Below are positions 7,382 to 15,705 of a DNA stretch of 64,000 bases, in pieces. The notes beneath the pieces are model-generated. The model did not search any database and was not told the DNA's origin. It was given only the letters and a program-made list of their open reading frames with translations. This DNA is from DSAD01 sp036825155. GTDB lineage: Bacteria > Desulfobacterota > Desulfomonilia > UBA1062. The position numbers were made by a program, and so were the translations under genes. The DNA lies in contig DAISYU010000001.1 of NCBI GenBank assembly GCA_036825155.1, positions 1 through 64,000 on the forward strand, written 5' to 3'. Position 1 is the first letter of the stretch; every line of letters starts with the position of its first letter.

Positions 7382-9100
7382 ATGAACGAGAATAAAGAGA
7401 ACACCGTTGTGTTAGGAAAGGAAAGAGGACGTAAGCTGGGATTTGAAGGCAACAGCGAGGTTCACCGTTCACAGTGGATGCCTGCATCCCATCCGGGCAC
7501 CAATGAGATCCCTTATCTGCTGTACCCCACCTCGATCTCGGTTGAGGAAAACAGCTATATTCGCTACATCTGGCGCTCCAGTGACTATTCCGGGAAGAAC
7601 TTCGCCCCCTTCGAACTCGCCGAGGTGCCGAATAAATACAAGCTGGGGCAGATCCTTGCCTGTGGGATCAAGGCAACCTGTGCCACGTACTCACAGCACT
7701 GGCAGGGCATGTATTTTGACTGGACCTTCAACAGCCAGTGCAAAGAGGCTATATCAAAACTCAAGGTGCTCAGCGCCGACGAGACATTCTCGGAGAACGC
7801 CTTTGCCACAGTAGTTCTCATAAATACCGGCTATAGGGGTGTCTTCATGGACCTGCTCTCGCTCAGACGAAGACCGATTCCACCGAGTATCTATTCTCTG
7901 GAACACATCGATATGGGCACCTTCGAGCACAACCTCAAGAGTGCGGTGGGTGCAGTGCTCGGCGGGCATATCGGCGTGAATGTGATCAGGCGTTCCCTGG
8001 CAAAAGACCTGGTGGAAGGCCCCAACAGAGAGGCCTATGACATGCTGAAAAAACTGGTAACAGTGCCGGGTATGGATGAGAACGGAAAGATCGTCACTAT
8101 TGTCCAGTTGGGATTCAAACAGCCCCAGGACAGGGAGATGTTTGACCCTGAGGTAATGAATATGGCCGGAGCAAAGCTCATCGAGCGCAAAAGCGAACGC
8201 CGAAATGCCGATTTCACCCTGGAAGTGCCCGACGAGGTCATGTTTCGCTTTGTGAAAACCTTCAATGAGACACTCAAGAAATTCGGCGTACGAGACGTGA
8301 CCAAGATGGTTGTTGTCGAGGGCAATCACTGGGAAGGCCACCTGCTTCTCGCACGTATCAGGGACAGGATCAAAAAGGGAATGGACAAGGCTCATGCTGA
8401 AGTCATAAAGGCGTATGACAAGAACCTGAACAATTCCACATTTGCATTCTCTGACTTTGAATCCTACAAACAGACAGCAGACATGATCGCGGAGCTGGGA
8501 AACAAGGTACTCAAACCAAGGGAAGACGGTCACAAGATGGTCTTTATCGCAATTGACATGACCGAGCTGAAACAGCACCGGATCGCCATAGATGTTGCTG
8601 AACAGGCTGTGGGAGAGGCCATCCAGGCAGGGCTCAATTCAGTTCACTTAGACGGAACCACGGATATCCCGGAAGGGGAAGACCTGCGTCTGGGTGCCTT
8701 CTGTATGACCGGTCCGATGCATTCAGCCGAGCTTCTCGATACGGATGAGGACCTTGCCAGGGGATGGGGTAAGGGCTTCTGCGATATACTCTCCCCGTCA
8801 ATTCAGCCCACCGACAAGATGGAGGCGGTAATCGCAATCTGTGCCAAACGGGAACAGGATGCCCTGATCGCTGAGAAACAGGCAATGGACCACAGGAAAT
8901 CCGTCAATGATCTCTTCTGGTACCGTACATGGAACCATCCTGAAGGCAAAAGGCTCGATCTGCCGCACTGGATCTCCTTTGCCGACGTCCTCAACGTGCT
9001 GCCCATTGAAGGCAATGATGTAATCCTGAGGGAGAAAGACCTGCCGGACTACCTGCCTGAGGAACACCCGATCACCTTGACGATAATGTCTCGGACATAA
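7382..9100 (+). CDS. Unrecognised 572-residue soluble protein
   Basis: I do not recognise this large protein. It has no signal peptide or membrane segment and no nucleotide-binding P-loop. Composition is normal for a cytoplasmic enzyme, with several His/Trp/Asp clusters: VEGNHWEGH (about 316-324), SQHWQGMYFDW (about 103-113), HLDGTTDIPEGEDLR (about 421-435) and FWYRTWNHPEG (about 514-524). Such clusters could bind a metal or substrate. GGAGGTAATTGCAAC provides a ribosome binding site. The gene follows the extended TetR gene by 121 bases and ends in a strong terminator, so it may be the TetR's target and a stand-alone transcription unit. Its place beside acyl-CoA genes hints at lipid or CoA metabolism, which is inference only. 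Confidence 0.8.
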   Translation: MNENKENTVVLGKERGRKLGFEGNSEVHRSQWMPASHPGTNEIPYLLYPTSISVEENSYIRYIWRSSDYSGKNFAPFELAEVPNKYKLGQILACGIKATCATYSQHWQGMYFDWTFNSQCKEAISKLKVLSADETFSENAFATVVLINTGYRGVFMDLLSLRRRPIPPSIYSLEHIDMGTFEHNLKSAVGAVLGGHIGVNVIRRSLAKDLVEGPNREAYDMLKKLVTVPGMDENGKIVTIVQLGFKQPQDREMFDPEVMNMAGAKLIERKSERRNADFTLEVPDEVMFRFVKTFNETLKKFGVRDVTKMVVVEGNHWEGHLLLARIRDRIKKGMDKAHAEVIKAYDKNLNNSTFAFSDFESYKQTADMIAELGNKVLKPREDGHKMVFIAIDMTELKQHRIAIDVAEQAVGEAIQAGLNSVHLDGTTDIPEGEDLRLGAFCMTGPMHSAELLDTDEDLARGWGKGFCDILSPSIQPTDKMEAVIAICAKREQDALIAEKQAMDHRKSVNDLFWYRTWNHPEGKRLDLPHWISFADVLNVLPIEGNDVILREKDLPDYLPEEHPITLTIMSRT

Positions 9101-9134
9101 CTGGCAGTACGCCAAGATAAATCTTCTGCTCATG

Positions 9135-9178
9135 GGGTGCACGGATCAGGTCAAGTTGATCCGGGCACCCTTTTTTTT
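9135..9178 (+). terminator. Strong intrinsic terminator
   Basis: GGGTGCACGGATCA and TGATCCGGGCACCC form a 14-bp stem with one mismatch around an eight-base loop, followed at once by eight T (9171-9178). It lies 35 bases after the 572-residue gene and terminates it. Confidence 0.9.
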
Positions 9179-9385
9179 CCGGTCCTGATGCTGACGATCA
9201 TAGAGGGCAAGACCTCATGTGTGGTGTATGGGAAGATTCAGGGATTGGTCGGAGTGTCGAACCCGGCCCGGGATGCGGGGTCGAAGGTGGTGCAGTCGAA
9301 GGGTTTAACGGTGGAATATAAAAAGCTCTTCAAGGCAGGTTGGATCTGTCCCCAATTGCATTCGCAAGGGGCGGGGGTAAAGACA

Positions 9386-9583
9386 CTATTCTTCTGATGC
9401 CCCGTAAGTCTGAGGGCCGGGGACAATATCAGCGATATCAGGATCTGTTTCTTTGCCCGCTTCCATCATGGCGGTCTTCCTCTCTTTGGCCTCCTGCTTT
9501 CGCTCCAGCTTTTCCTGTTTCTTCTTGCTGCGAATCTTCTCGCGTTCAGATTTTTTGAAAGAATAGTATGATTTCTTAGCCAT
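9386..9583 (-). CDS. Small basic protein, 65 aa (paralogue of the one at 48217)
   Basis: A very small protein with a Lys/Arg/Glu-rich helical N-terminus (MAKKSYYSFKKSEREK and onwards to residue 38) and an acidic C-terminal tail ending in a DPDIADIVPGPQ motif (about 47-58). The same layout and motif (DPDLAGIVPGPQ) appear in a 66-residue protein at 48217-48417, which makes a chance reading frame unlikely. The function is unknown. The charged helix suggests RNA, ribosome or nucleoid binding. The second copy sits directly downstream of cold-shock gene csp3, which hints at a cold or translation role. The start is ATG; no strong ribosome binding site is visible. Confidence 0.65.
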   Translation of the reverse strand: MAKKSYYSFKKSEREKIRSKKKQEKLERKQEAKERKTAMMEAGKETDPDIADIVPGPQTYGASEE

Positions 9584-9768
9584 GGTTCTTCTTGTCTGAT
9601 GATTAATTCATTCTTTATTTCTGAAAAAAACACAACGGCAGGCCTTATACAGTTGTCCGATGATCATGCTGATGGATACCTTGGACAAGACCAATTCGTA
9701 TTTCAGAGTATGCATATCCGTACGCAATAACCCCGTATGTGTCAAGGATAAAAGCCGAATGAGGTCTG

Positions 9769-9868
9769 NNNNNNNNNNNNNNNNNNNNNNNNNNNNNNNN
9801 NNNNNNNNNNNNNNNNNNNNNNNNNNNNNNNNNNNNNNNNNNNNNNNNNNNNNNNNNNNNNNNNNNNN
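9769..9868. other. Assembly gap of 100 N
   Basis: A run of exactly 100 N, the usual placeholder for a gap of unknown size. The true length and content are unknown. A dispersed repeat begins 23 bases to the right, which may be why assembly stopped. Confidence 0.99.
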
Positions 9869-9890
9869 TCCATGCAGGATTGTCAGGCGT

Positions 9891-9921
9891 CTTGTCGGGC
9901 ATAGCCGAAGGCGAAGCCTGG
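9891..9921 (+). repeat. Dispersed repeat, copy A
   Basis: A 31-base element with core GCATAGCCGAAGGCGAAGC. The same core occurs inverted at 19640-19670, and a diverged copy, differing by transitions only, lies at 17904-17934. The copies are intergenic, and two of the three lie near assembly gaps. It may be a REP-like element or the remnant of a mobile element. Confidence 0.6.
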
Positions 9922-9959
9922 AGTTGACTAACGAAACGGGGATCGGACGCAAAGACGGA

Positions 9960-10499
9960 TTAGCCGCCGCCCTCTGCAGCAATAAAGCCCCGTGCAGGTG
10001 CGCCGGTATCTGCAGGGGTTCCGGCGATCTGCGAAAGGTATGCCGCGCCGAGCGATTTGATATGATCGGCAACATTGTCGAAGTAATTCAAGTGGCTCTG
10101 TTCTTCGTCAATGACGGCTTCAAAAAGTTTCATACTGGTGCTGTCCCCGTTCTCCCTGCATACAAGGAGAAACTGGTTATATGTATCGACGGTATCGTCC
10201 TCGAGCTTTGCATCGAAGGGGAAGATGCCCTCGATCTTCTGTCCTTTTGCAACCTTGCCGGCAAGATCTGTGGTGGGTTCTCCGCCAAGTTCCTTGATCC
10301 TTTCCGCAAACATCTCTGCATGGCGCATTTCATCGATTGCAATGAGCTTTACCTTTGCAGCAAGATCTCCATAGTCCATGTCATCCAGGTTGTAGTGCTG
10401 ATTCATATACTGGTGGATAGCCTGCAGCTCCATGGAGCGCGCCTTATTCAGCACATCAATCACATTCTTCTTTCTTTTTTCCCTGTCTGTCTGAGCCAT
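9960..10499 (-). CDS. Ferritin-like (bacterioferritin-type) protein
   Basis: A four-helix ferritin-like di-iron protein, probably for iron storage or detoxification of iron and oxidants in the cytoplasm. The metal ligands are visible: Glu in ARSMELQAIHQY, Glu-x-x-His in AIDEMRHAEMF, and Glu and Glu-x-x-His in FEAVIDEEQSHLNYF. It is 179 residues, slightly longer than bacterioferritin because of a Gly/Ala-rich tail. I chose the ATG at 10499 (MAQTDREK) because AGGAGG lies four bases upstream; the in-frame ATG at 10523 overlaps that site. No haem-binding Met could be verified. A second iron-handling gene lies at 36488. Confidence 0.85.
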   Translation of the reverse strand: MAQTDREKRKKNVIDVLNKARSMELQAIHQYMNQHYNLDDMDYGDLAAKVKLIAIDEMRHAEMFAERIKELGGEPTTDLAGKVAKGQKIEGIFPFDAKLEDDTVDTYNQFLLVCRENGDSTSMKLFEAVIDEEQSHLNYFDNVADHIKSLGAAYLSQIAGTPADTGAPARGFIAAEGGG

Positions 10500-10835
10500 G
10501 ATCCTCCTCTCTTTCTTTCTCAAGCAGTCTGATCGTTACGCACGCCAATACCCTTTTGTTCTCCTCATTAATAATATGTAGTTGGCGAATGTTGCTGTCA
10601 AGATATGGGGTATAGGGTGTAAGGCAAAGGCTTGGGGCAGGCGATGGACTTTGAGTGAGAAAAAATGGAGTACTGGGGAAAAACATGAGACAGTATTAAA
10701 TTAAGACCCTGAGCGCCATGAGCCGAGAAAACAGTCTGTATAAGGGCCCGGGTCTCAGGATCTGCTGAAACCGTGTTGCATGACCGGCCTGATTTCCTCA
10801 TGGGACCGGTCATGTGTGTTTTGCTCTGTGATAGA

Positions 10836-11687
10836 TCAGCTGTAATCGTAAACGCCTTTGCCGGTTTTTCTGCCGTATCGTCCGGCGCGCACAAGCTTTC
10901 GCAGTAATGGTGACGGCCGGTATTTATCACCAAGCTCCCTGTGGAGCCCCTCGATGACCCGCAGCAGCGTGTCGAGTCCCACGAGGTCTGCAAGGGCAAG
11001 GGGACCGATAGGATGATTGCAGCCCAGAACCATGCCGGTATCGATGTCTTTTGCCGTTGCAACACCTTCTTCAAGGGTAAAGAATGCCTCGTTGATCATG
11101 GAGCACAGAACCCGGTTCACGGCAAATGCCGGGGCCTCGTTCACGATGATGCATTCCTTGCCTATCTTCTTGCCCCAGTCGAGAGCGATCTGAAGTGTCT
11201 CATCAGAGGTCTCGTAGCCTTTGATGATCTCCAGCAGACGCATTACCGGGACCGGGTTGAAAAAGTGGGTGCCGATAAACTTGTCGGGTCTTTTGGTTAT
11301 AGCAGCCATCTCGGTGATACTCAGTCCCGAGGTGTTGGTGAAGAACAGGCAATGATCCGGGACGATTTCCTCCAGTTCCGAATAGACCTGTTTCTTGATT
11401 TCCATGAGCTCGATGACGACCTCAACCACAACATCGGCTCCCTCTGCCGCCTCTTTGATATCGAGGGTGGGGTGGATTCTGCCGACAACCGCATCCATTT
11501 CTTCGGTGGACATCTTGGCCTTTTCAACAGCCCTTTTAAGATTCTTTGTTATCGTGTTCATGCCACCGTCGATGAAGCGCTGCTCGATATCCCTCATGTA
11601 TACTTCATACCCGGCCTGTGCACAAACCTGTGCTATCCCGTTGCCCATTAAGCCTGCCCCCAAGACACAGATCTTCTTGATTTCCAT
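10836..11687 (-). CDS. hbd: 3-hydroxybutyryl-CoA dehydrogenase
   Basis: Interconverts acetoacetyl-CoA and 3-hydroxybutyryl-CoA with NAD(H) in butyrate or beta-oxidation metabolism. The Rossmann motif GAGLMGNGIAQ (10-20), the NTSGLSITE segment (118-126), catalytic His141 in GTHFFNPVPVM and Glu153 are all present. Length (283 residues) and the C-terminal GRKTGKGVYDYS match the Hbd family closely. GGAGGG lies upstream of the ATG. It stands alone, with no adjacent thiolase or crotonase, unlike a classical bcs operon. It is the most canonical of the three hydroxyacyl-CoA dehydrogenases in this window. Confidence 0.93.
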   Translation of the reverse strand: MEIKKICVLGAGLMGNGIAQVCAQAGYEVYMRDIEQRFIDGGMNTITKNLKRAVEKAKMSTEEMDAVVGRIHPTLDIKEAAEGADVVVEVVIELMEIKKQVYSELEEIVPDHCLFFTNTSGLSITEMAAITKRPDKFIGTHFFNPVPVMRLLEIIKGYETSDETLQIALDWGKKIGKECIIVNEAPAFAVNRVLCSMINEAFFTLEEGVATAKDIDTGMVLGCNHPIGPLALADLVGLDTLLRVIEGLHRELGDKYRPSPLLRKLVRAGRYGRKTGKGVYDYS

Positions 11688-11763
11688 AAGATTTTCCCTC
11701 CTCTAAGATTTACAAGAACGTATGCGAAAGGATAGGTGCTGTCAATATAATCATGAATTGTTC

Positions 11764-11965
11764 TTGACAGGTCCTGCATTGCACACTAATGGTACATTAG
11801 ATCTGAAAAATGAAAATATCTGACTTGAATCATACTTAACGAATGATGCCTCCGGTTACCCTTCAATAAGTCAATAATTCATAGATGATCATTTTTTATT
11901 TTCAGAAATACACAAACAGATACTCCTGTTTTGCCAAACAGGGTGTCTGGAATAAGAGGTATTTA
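11764..11965 (+). promoter_or_regulatory. csp2 promoter and conserved structured 5' leader
   Basis: TTGACA (11764-11769), 17 bases, then TAATGG (11787-11792) predict a start near 11799 and a leader of about 167 nt. It holds the shared box TATCTGACTTGAATC (11817-11831), the pairing partner AAGTC (11868-11872) 41 bases after GACTT, a TTCATAGATGAT segment, a CAGAAATA block and an AAGAGG ribosome binding site. Order and spacing match the csp1 and csp3 leaders. Confidence 0.7.
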
Positions 11966-12166
11966 ATGGCACAGGGAACAGTAAAATGGTTTAACGAGCA
12001 GAAGGGATTTGGTTTTATCACGGCAGATGACGGCCAGGATGTATTCGTACACCATACATCAATCAATCAGGATGGCTTCAGGACTCTTGATGAGGGTCAG
12101 CGTGTAACGTTTGAAATAGTAAGCGGACCGAAGGGGCCACAGGCTTCCAACGTCTGTAAATCTTAA
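11966..12166 (+). CDS. Cold-shock domain protein (csp2)
   Basis: A 66-residue cold-shock domain RNA chaperone with intact KGFGFI and VFVHH motifs. The start is the ATG at 11966, six bases after AAGAGG; an upstream in-frame ATG at 11885 lies inside the conserved leader and is not used in the family. It is very close to csp1 and csp3, and differs most in its C-terminal end (NVCKS). A strong terminator follows, so it is monocistronic. The shared leader suggests co-regulation of all three. Confidence 0.95.
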   Translation: MAQGTVKWFNEQKGFGFITADDGQDVFVHHTSINQDGFRTLDEGQRVTFEIVSGPKGPQASNVCKS

Positions 12167-12169
12167 AGA

Positions 12170-12206
12170 GATCACGGGGGGGCAGGCATATCCTGCCCCC
12201 CTGATC
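12170..12206 (+). terminator. Terminator hairpin after csp2
   Basis: GGGGGGCAGG and CCTGCCCCCC form a perfect 10-bp stem around CATAT (12177-12201), extended outward by GATCA/TGATC. It starts three bases after the csp2 stop codon. No long T run follows. Confidence 0.75.
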
Positions 12207-12662
12207 GTATATAATTCCAAGATAATCGGAAGAACAGCAGGACCGGGTTTGCCGAAAGCTGCGGCTTCAGACAGAGTCACTGGAGCACCTGAGGCAAGAG
12301 GGAAAGAACCCGCGATCCACCCATCAAAACCCCGGGTGTCGTCTCCGGGGTCGTCCCGGGTCTTCAAACACTACGGACCCACTCACAGTGCATACCATTA
12401 TCGCAAAAAAAGAACTGATATAATAAAGAGTTGCATCATTCTTTGATGCAGGCCGATGGCCTTGGCATCATAAAGGAGTCTGGGAAAAAATTATTTGAGG
12501 AAGCCATATTGACAATTTGTTTTATCCAGCTATTTTGATGTTCTTATCAGTACATCTAGAGTCTTTTACTTTGCCGGCAAATCCTGGATGGTTGGCCGGA
12601 CTCATGATACACGATTGAAAATTATATCCCATCAGGAATGATAAACAAAGGAGGTGTGAGAG
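12207..12662. other. Intergenic region upstream of repeat lipoprotein
   Basis: About 455 bases without a supported gene. It includes a GC-rich part around 12300-12370 with several short inverted repeats (CCCCGGGTG, CTCCGGGG, TCCCGGG) and an AT-rich part from 12440 that probably carries the promoter of the lipoprotein gene at 12663. Confidence 0.5.
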
Positions 12663-13664
12663 ATGTCTGCAAGGACAAAGACGTGGTCAAGGGTTCCCGT
12701 TGTATTGGCCATTCTGGCATTGGTCGGTTGTGCCACGAGCTCGAAAGTTGAAGTCCTGCAAAACGAACTTGATACTAAAAATAAAGAAATCGAACAATTG
12801 ACAATGCAGAACAGACAGAAAGACCTGGAGATAGCTACGTACCGGGATCAATTGGACCAGCAGATGAAGGCTACTGCAGAAGCTGAGATGCGGGCAGAGA
12901 ATCTGCAGATGCAGATGGCCGCCAGCACTGCGTTGCTGCCGCCCGATGCGAAGCCGGGAGAATGTTATGCACGGGTCTTCATTCCACCCAGGTACTCTAC
13001 GATAACTGAGAATGTCTTGACGCAAGGAGCTTCGGAAAAGATCGAGATCATACCTGCCAAATATGAGATGATTGAGGAAAAGGTCCTGGTCGAAGAGGCT
13101 TCGACACGAGTGGAGACCATTCCGGCTCAGTATGACGAGGTGGATGAAAAGGTTCTCCTCAGGGAGGCTCATGTCACGTGGAAGAAGGGGAGAGGCCTGA
13201 TAGAGAAGGTCGATAATACCACCGGTGAGATCATGTGCCTGGTGGAAGTGCCCGCAGAATACAAGACTGTGAAGAAGAAGGTAATGATAAAGCCGCCCAG
13301 TTCCCGCGTGATCAATGTCCCTGCCTCGTATGAGACAGTCAAGATCAGAAAGCTGGTAGCTCCGCCTCAGGAAAAATTGGTGGAGGTTCCTGCCAAGTAT
13401 CAGACCATCAGTAGGAGCGAGATGATATCCGAAGGCGGGATGGAATGGCGAAAGGTCCTCTGTGAGACAAACATGACCTCGGACATGATCAGGGAGGTTC
13501 AGAATGCCTTGAAGAATGCAGGTCATGATCCGGGACCCATCGATGGCATCATGGGTAGATTGACCAGAGGGGCGATAAACTCATTCCAGCAGGAAAAAGG
13601 CCTGGCAACGGGAGCTCTGACATACCAGACAATCGAGTCGCTGGGTATAGAAATCGGTAAATAA
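12663..13664 (+). CDS. Repeat lipoprotein with C-terminal peptidoglycan-binding domain
   Basis: A 333-residue envelope lipoprotein. The signal ends in lipobox LVGC (Cys23). Residues 27-88 form a coiled coil. Residues 108-255 carry six copies of a short repeat with consensus PAxYxxV followed by a K-V-L/M strand, starting at Pro108, 131, 154, 197, 220 and 243. The spacing is 23 residues each time, except for a 43-residue step between the third and fourth. The C-terminus (272-330) is a peptidoglycan-binding domain of the PG_binding_1 type (VQNALKNAGHDPGPIDGIMG). It probably bridges membrane and cell wall. AAGGAGG precedes the ATG. The repeat family is not one I can name. Confidence 0.82.
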   Translation: MSARTKTWSRVPVVLAILALVGCATSSKVEVLQNELDTKNKEIEQLTMQNRQKDLEIATYRDQLDQQMKATAEAEMRAENLQMQMAASTALLPPDAKPGECYARVFIPPRYSTITENVLTQGASEKIEIIPAKYEMIEEKVLVEEASTRVETIPAQYDEVDEKVLLREAHVTWKKGRGLIEKVDNTTGEIMCLVEVPAEYKTVKKKVMIKPPSSRVINVPASYETVKIRKLVAPPQEKLVEVPAKYQTISRSEMISEGGMEWRKVLCETNMTSDMIREVQNALKNAGHDPGPIDGIMGRLTRGAINSFQQEKGLATGALTYQTIESLGIEIGK

Positions 13665-13692
13665 ACCATCCATCGGAGACGTTCCTCAGTAC

Positions 13693-13723
13693 CAGTCCCG
13701 GAGGGAGTATCCCTCCGGGACTG
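13693..13723 (+). terminator. Perfect hairpin after the repeat lipoprotein gene
   Basis: CAGTCCCGGAGGG and CCCTCCGGGACTG form a perfect 13-bp stem around AGTAT, 28 bases after the stop codon. There is no T run, so it may act as a factor-assisted terminator or an RNA-stabilising end. Confidence 0.6.
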
Positions 13724-14036
13724 AGAAGGGGTGCCTGCATGCAAGATCCCTTTCCTCTGCTGAGAACAGGTACATCTGCAGGGATGAGAGAGGACCGCAA
13801 TGCGGGCGACAAGGCAAAGAAAAACCAAGCGCTGTATCACTTCTCTCTGCAATTATCCCGTACCACCGGGTTGATATCTTTGGCAAAAAGATCAAATCTT
13901 CTCAATGGTCAAGAATATTATTCTGTATGTCGATGTAATTGAAAATGGCCATTTGAGAAAGCATATGGTAATAATATCGAGCAAAACAACTTCTGCTGGA
14001 CATACAACAGATCAGCTCTACAACATGGGAGAAGGT

Positions 14037-15335
14037 ATGAATACGCATCCGGGAAAGACTGGCGCCATCCTTGTGATCTTGATATGTTTCCTGATATCAG
14101 GGCTATATACTGATATCCTGGCAATATCTGCTGAAAATACGGACCGGTTTACCCTTGGCTGGCAGGCCTATGAATCCGGTAAATATAAAGAGGCTCGTGA
14201 AGTCTGGGAATCTCTTGCAAAAAACGGTGATGACCGGGCAAAGGTCAATCTGGGAATCATGTATGACTGTGGTTACGGGGTTGAAGAAGATCCGGTGCAG
14301 GCGGCTCACTGGTATCGCGAGGCTGCAGATCAGGGCAACTGCTCTGCACAGTATAATCTTGCCGTGCTGTATGCAACAGGCAGAGGCGTTTCCTGTGATA
14401 TGCAGCAGGCTGCTCAGTGGTACTGCAAGGCTGCGCAGCAGGGCTTCGGTGTCGCTCAGTATGACCTTGGAATGCTGTTTGCCTCGGGGCAGGGTGTGCC
14501 CAAGGACGACAATACAGCAATCCAGTGGTTGTATACGTCAGGGATTACCAGCCTGAAAGAAGAAGATACAGATGGTGTATTACGTGCCGCCAAGGCTATC
14601 AACAAGTTTTCTCCCGGTCACCCCTTAGGAGAAGAGCTCAATGAGAAATTGAGAGCCACTGGAAATACCAGCCATATCGCCTCGGCACCCGAGCTCTTTT
14701 CCGGGGCATCGATCGGTACTGCCTGGCCGATTGCCTCCGGTTATGTGGTCACCAGCAATCATGTGGTTTCGGATACTGATAGTGTGACCCTGGTCGACGC
14801 ATCAGGCCGGGAGATATCCGCACGGGTCATTATACGTCAGGAGAACAGGGATTTCGCGTTGCTGGAGGTGGACGATCCTTCCTCGCTTCCCCCGGCAATA
14901 CCCCTGGCCAGATCCCAGGAACGGCTTGGCGCAAGTATTTTTACCATCGGCTTTCCCCGTATCGATGTTATGGGAAAAACCCCGAAACTGTCCATCGGCG
15001 TAATCAGCTCGGTGAACGGTTTTTATGATGATCCGGGAAGTTATCAGACCACCGTACCCATTCAACCGGGCAACAGCGGAGGACCTGTACTGAACTTCAA
15101 AGGCGAGGCTGTTGGTGTGGTCACCTCGATGCTGGGTATCAGGGATGAGGCCACCGGCAGCATCAATATGCTGCAGAACTCCAGTAGTGTAACGAAAATC
15201 GATCCCATGAAAGACATGCTTGCTCGTCTGCCAAAGAAGGATGGGGTGGTGCGGGAACTGCCGCGGGATAAAGACAGCCTGGAAGATCTGGCTGACCGAA
15301 TCCAGAAATCGGTCCTTATCGTGGTTGCACGGTAA
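14037..15335 (+). CDS. Secreted Sel1-repeat / trypsin-like serine protease fusion
   Basis: A 432-residue exported protein joining two modules. A signal segment (residues 8-31) is followed by three Sel1-like repeats (about 65-165, seen in AKVNLGIMYDCGYGV, AQYNLAVLYATGRGV and AQYDLGMLFASGQGV). The C-terminal half (about 222-400) is a trypsin-like peptidase of the HtrA/Do type, with catalytic His242 (SNHVV), Asp272 (RDFALLEV) and Ser347 (QPGNSGGPV). No PDZ domain follows. I chose the ATG at 14037: GGGAG lies five bases upstream and a signal peptide then starts correctly; the longer frame from 13905 would hide it. Sel1 repeats usually bind partner proteins, so they may target the protease to a periplasmic partner. 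Confidence 0.88.
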   Translation: MNTHPGKTGAILVILICFLISGLYTDILAISAENTDRFTLGWQAYESGKYKEAREVWESLAKNGDDRAKVNLGIMYDCGYGVEEDPVQAAHWYREAADQGNCSAQYNLAVLYATGRGVSCDMQQAAQWYCKAAQQGFGVAQYDLGMLFASGQGVPKDDNTAIQWLYTSGITSLKEEDTDGVLRAAKAINKFSPGHPLGEELNEKLRATGNTSHIASAPELFSGASIGTAWPIASGYVVTSNHVVSDTDSVTLVDASGREISARVIIRQENRDFALLEVDDPSSLPPAIPLARSQERLGASIFTIGFPRIDVMGKTPKLSIGVISSVNGFYDDPGSYQTTVPIQPGNSGGPVLNFKGEAVGVVTSMLGIRDEATGSINMLQNSSSVTKIDPMKDMLARLPKKDGVVRELPRDKDSLEDLADRIQKSVLIVVAR

Positions 15336-15705
15336 ATGAATCGAGACTTCGGGAACAGGACCTCAGGCAGGGCGAACAAGTTTGTTCGTGAACTCAGGCA
15401 GAAGGCAGGACGCGTTTGTTGGCTCAAGATCCCAGGCAGAACAAGACTTGGGGTTCTAGTAATTCAAAAGACATAATTCAGTATCCGGAATCCGAAAAAA
15501 AAGAACTGGGAAGCAGAAACTTTTAAAACAGAGAGATTGTCAGGTACCTCATTCACTTTCAACAGATCCGCAACCATCATCTACAACTGTGGGGGCGACT
15601 TCTTTCGTGACCTGGTGATGTTTTTCATCTTGACTTGATTCGGCGTCATTCGTAGATTCGCAGCAATCAACATGGATGGTGATGTTGTCAGACAGGCGGT
15701 ATGGT
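15336..15705. other. Intergenic region with degenerate repeats
   Basis: About 370 bases without a supported gene. It contains degenerate repeats also seen at 19560-19790: GACTTSGGGAACA-like units followed by CCYAGGCAG, and the segment CAGTATCCGGAATCCG (15480-15495), matching CAGTATCCAGAATTCAG at 19572. Confidence 0.5.
15475..15497 (+). repeat. Dispersed repeat of the CAGTATCC type, copy 1
   Basis: AATTCAGTATCCGGAATCC matches AATCCAGTATCCAGAATTC at 19569 in nearly every position. Similar degenerate units lie around both copies. They are intergenic and of unknown function. Confidence 0.45.

Larger units (their letters stand above)
9584..9959. other. Gap-containing intergenic region
   Basis: This stretch holds the first scaffold gap and, on its right side, one copy of a dispersed repeat (9891-9921). 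No gene is supported. Reading frames that cross the N run are artefacts. Confidence 0.6.

Noticed and set aside
9608..10532. Reading frames that run across gap 1
   Set aside because: They rely on N positions read as open; meaningless without the real sequence.
12687..13526. Long minus-strand frame (279 codons) inside the repeat lipoprotein
   Set aside because: It is the antisense shadow of a well-supported gene; its protein is rich in His, Leu and Cys and lacks any motif.
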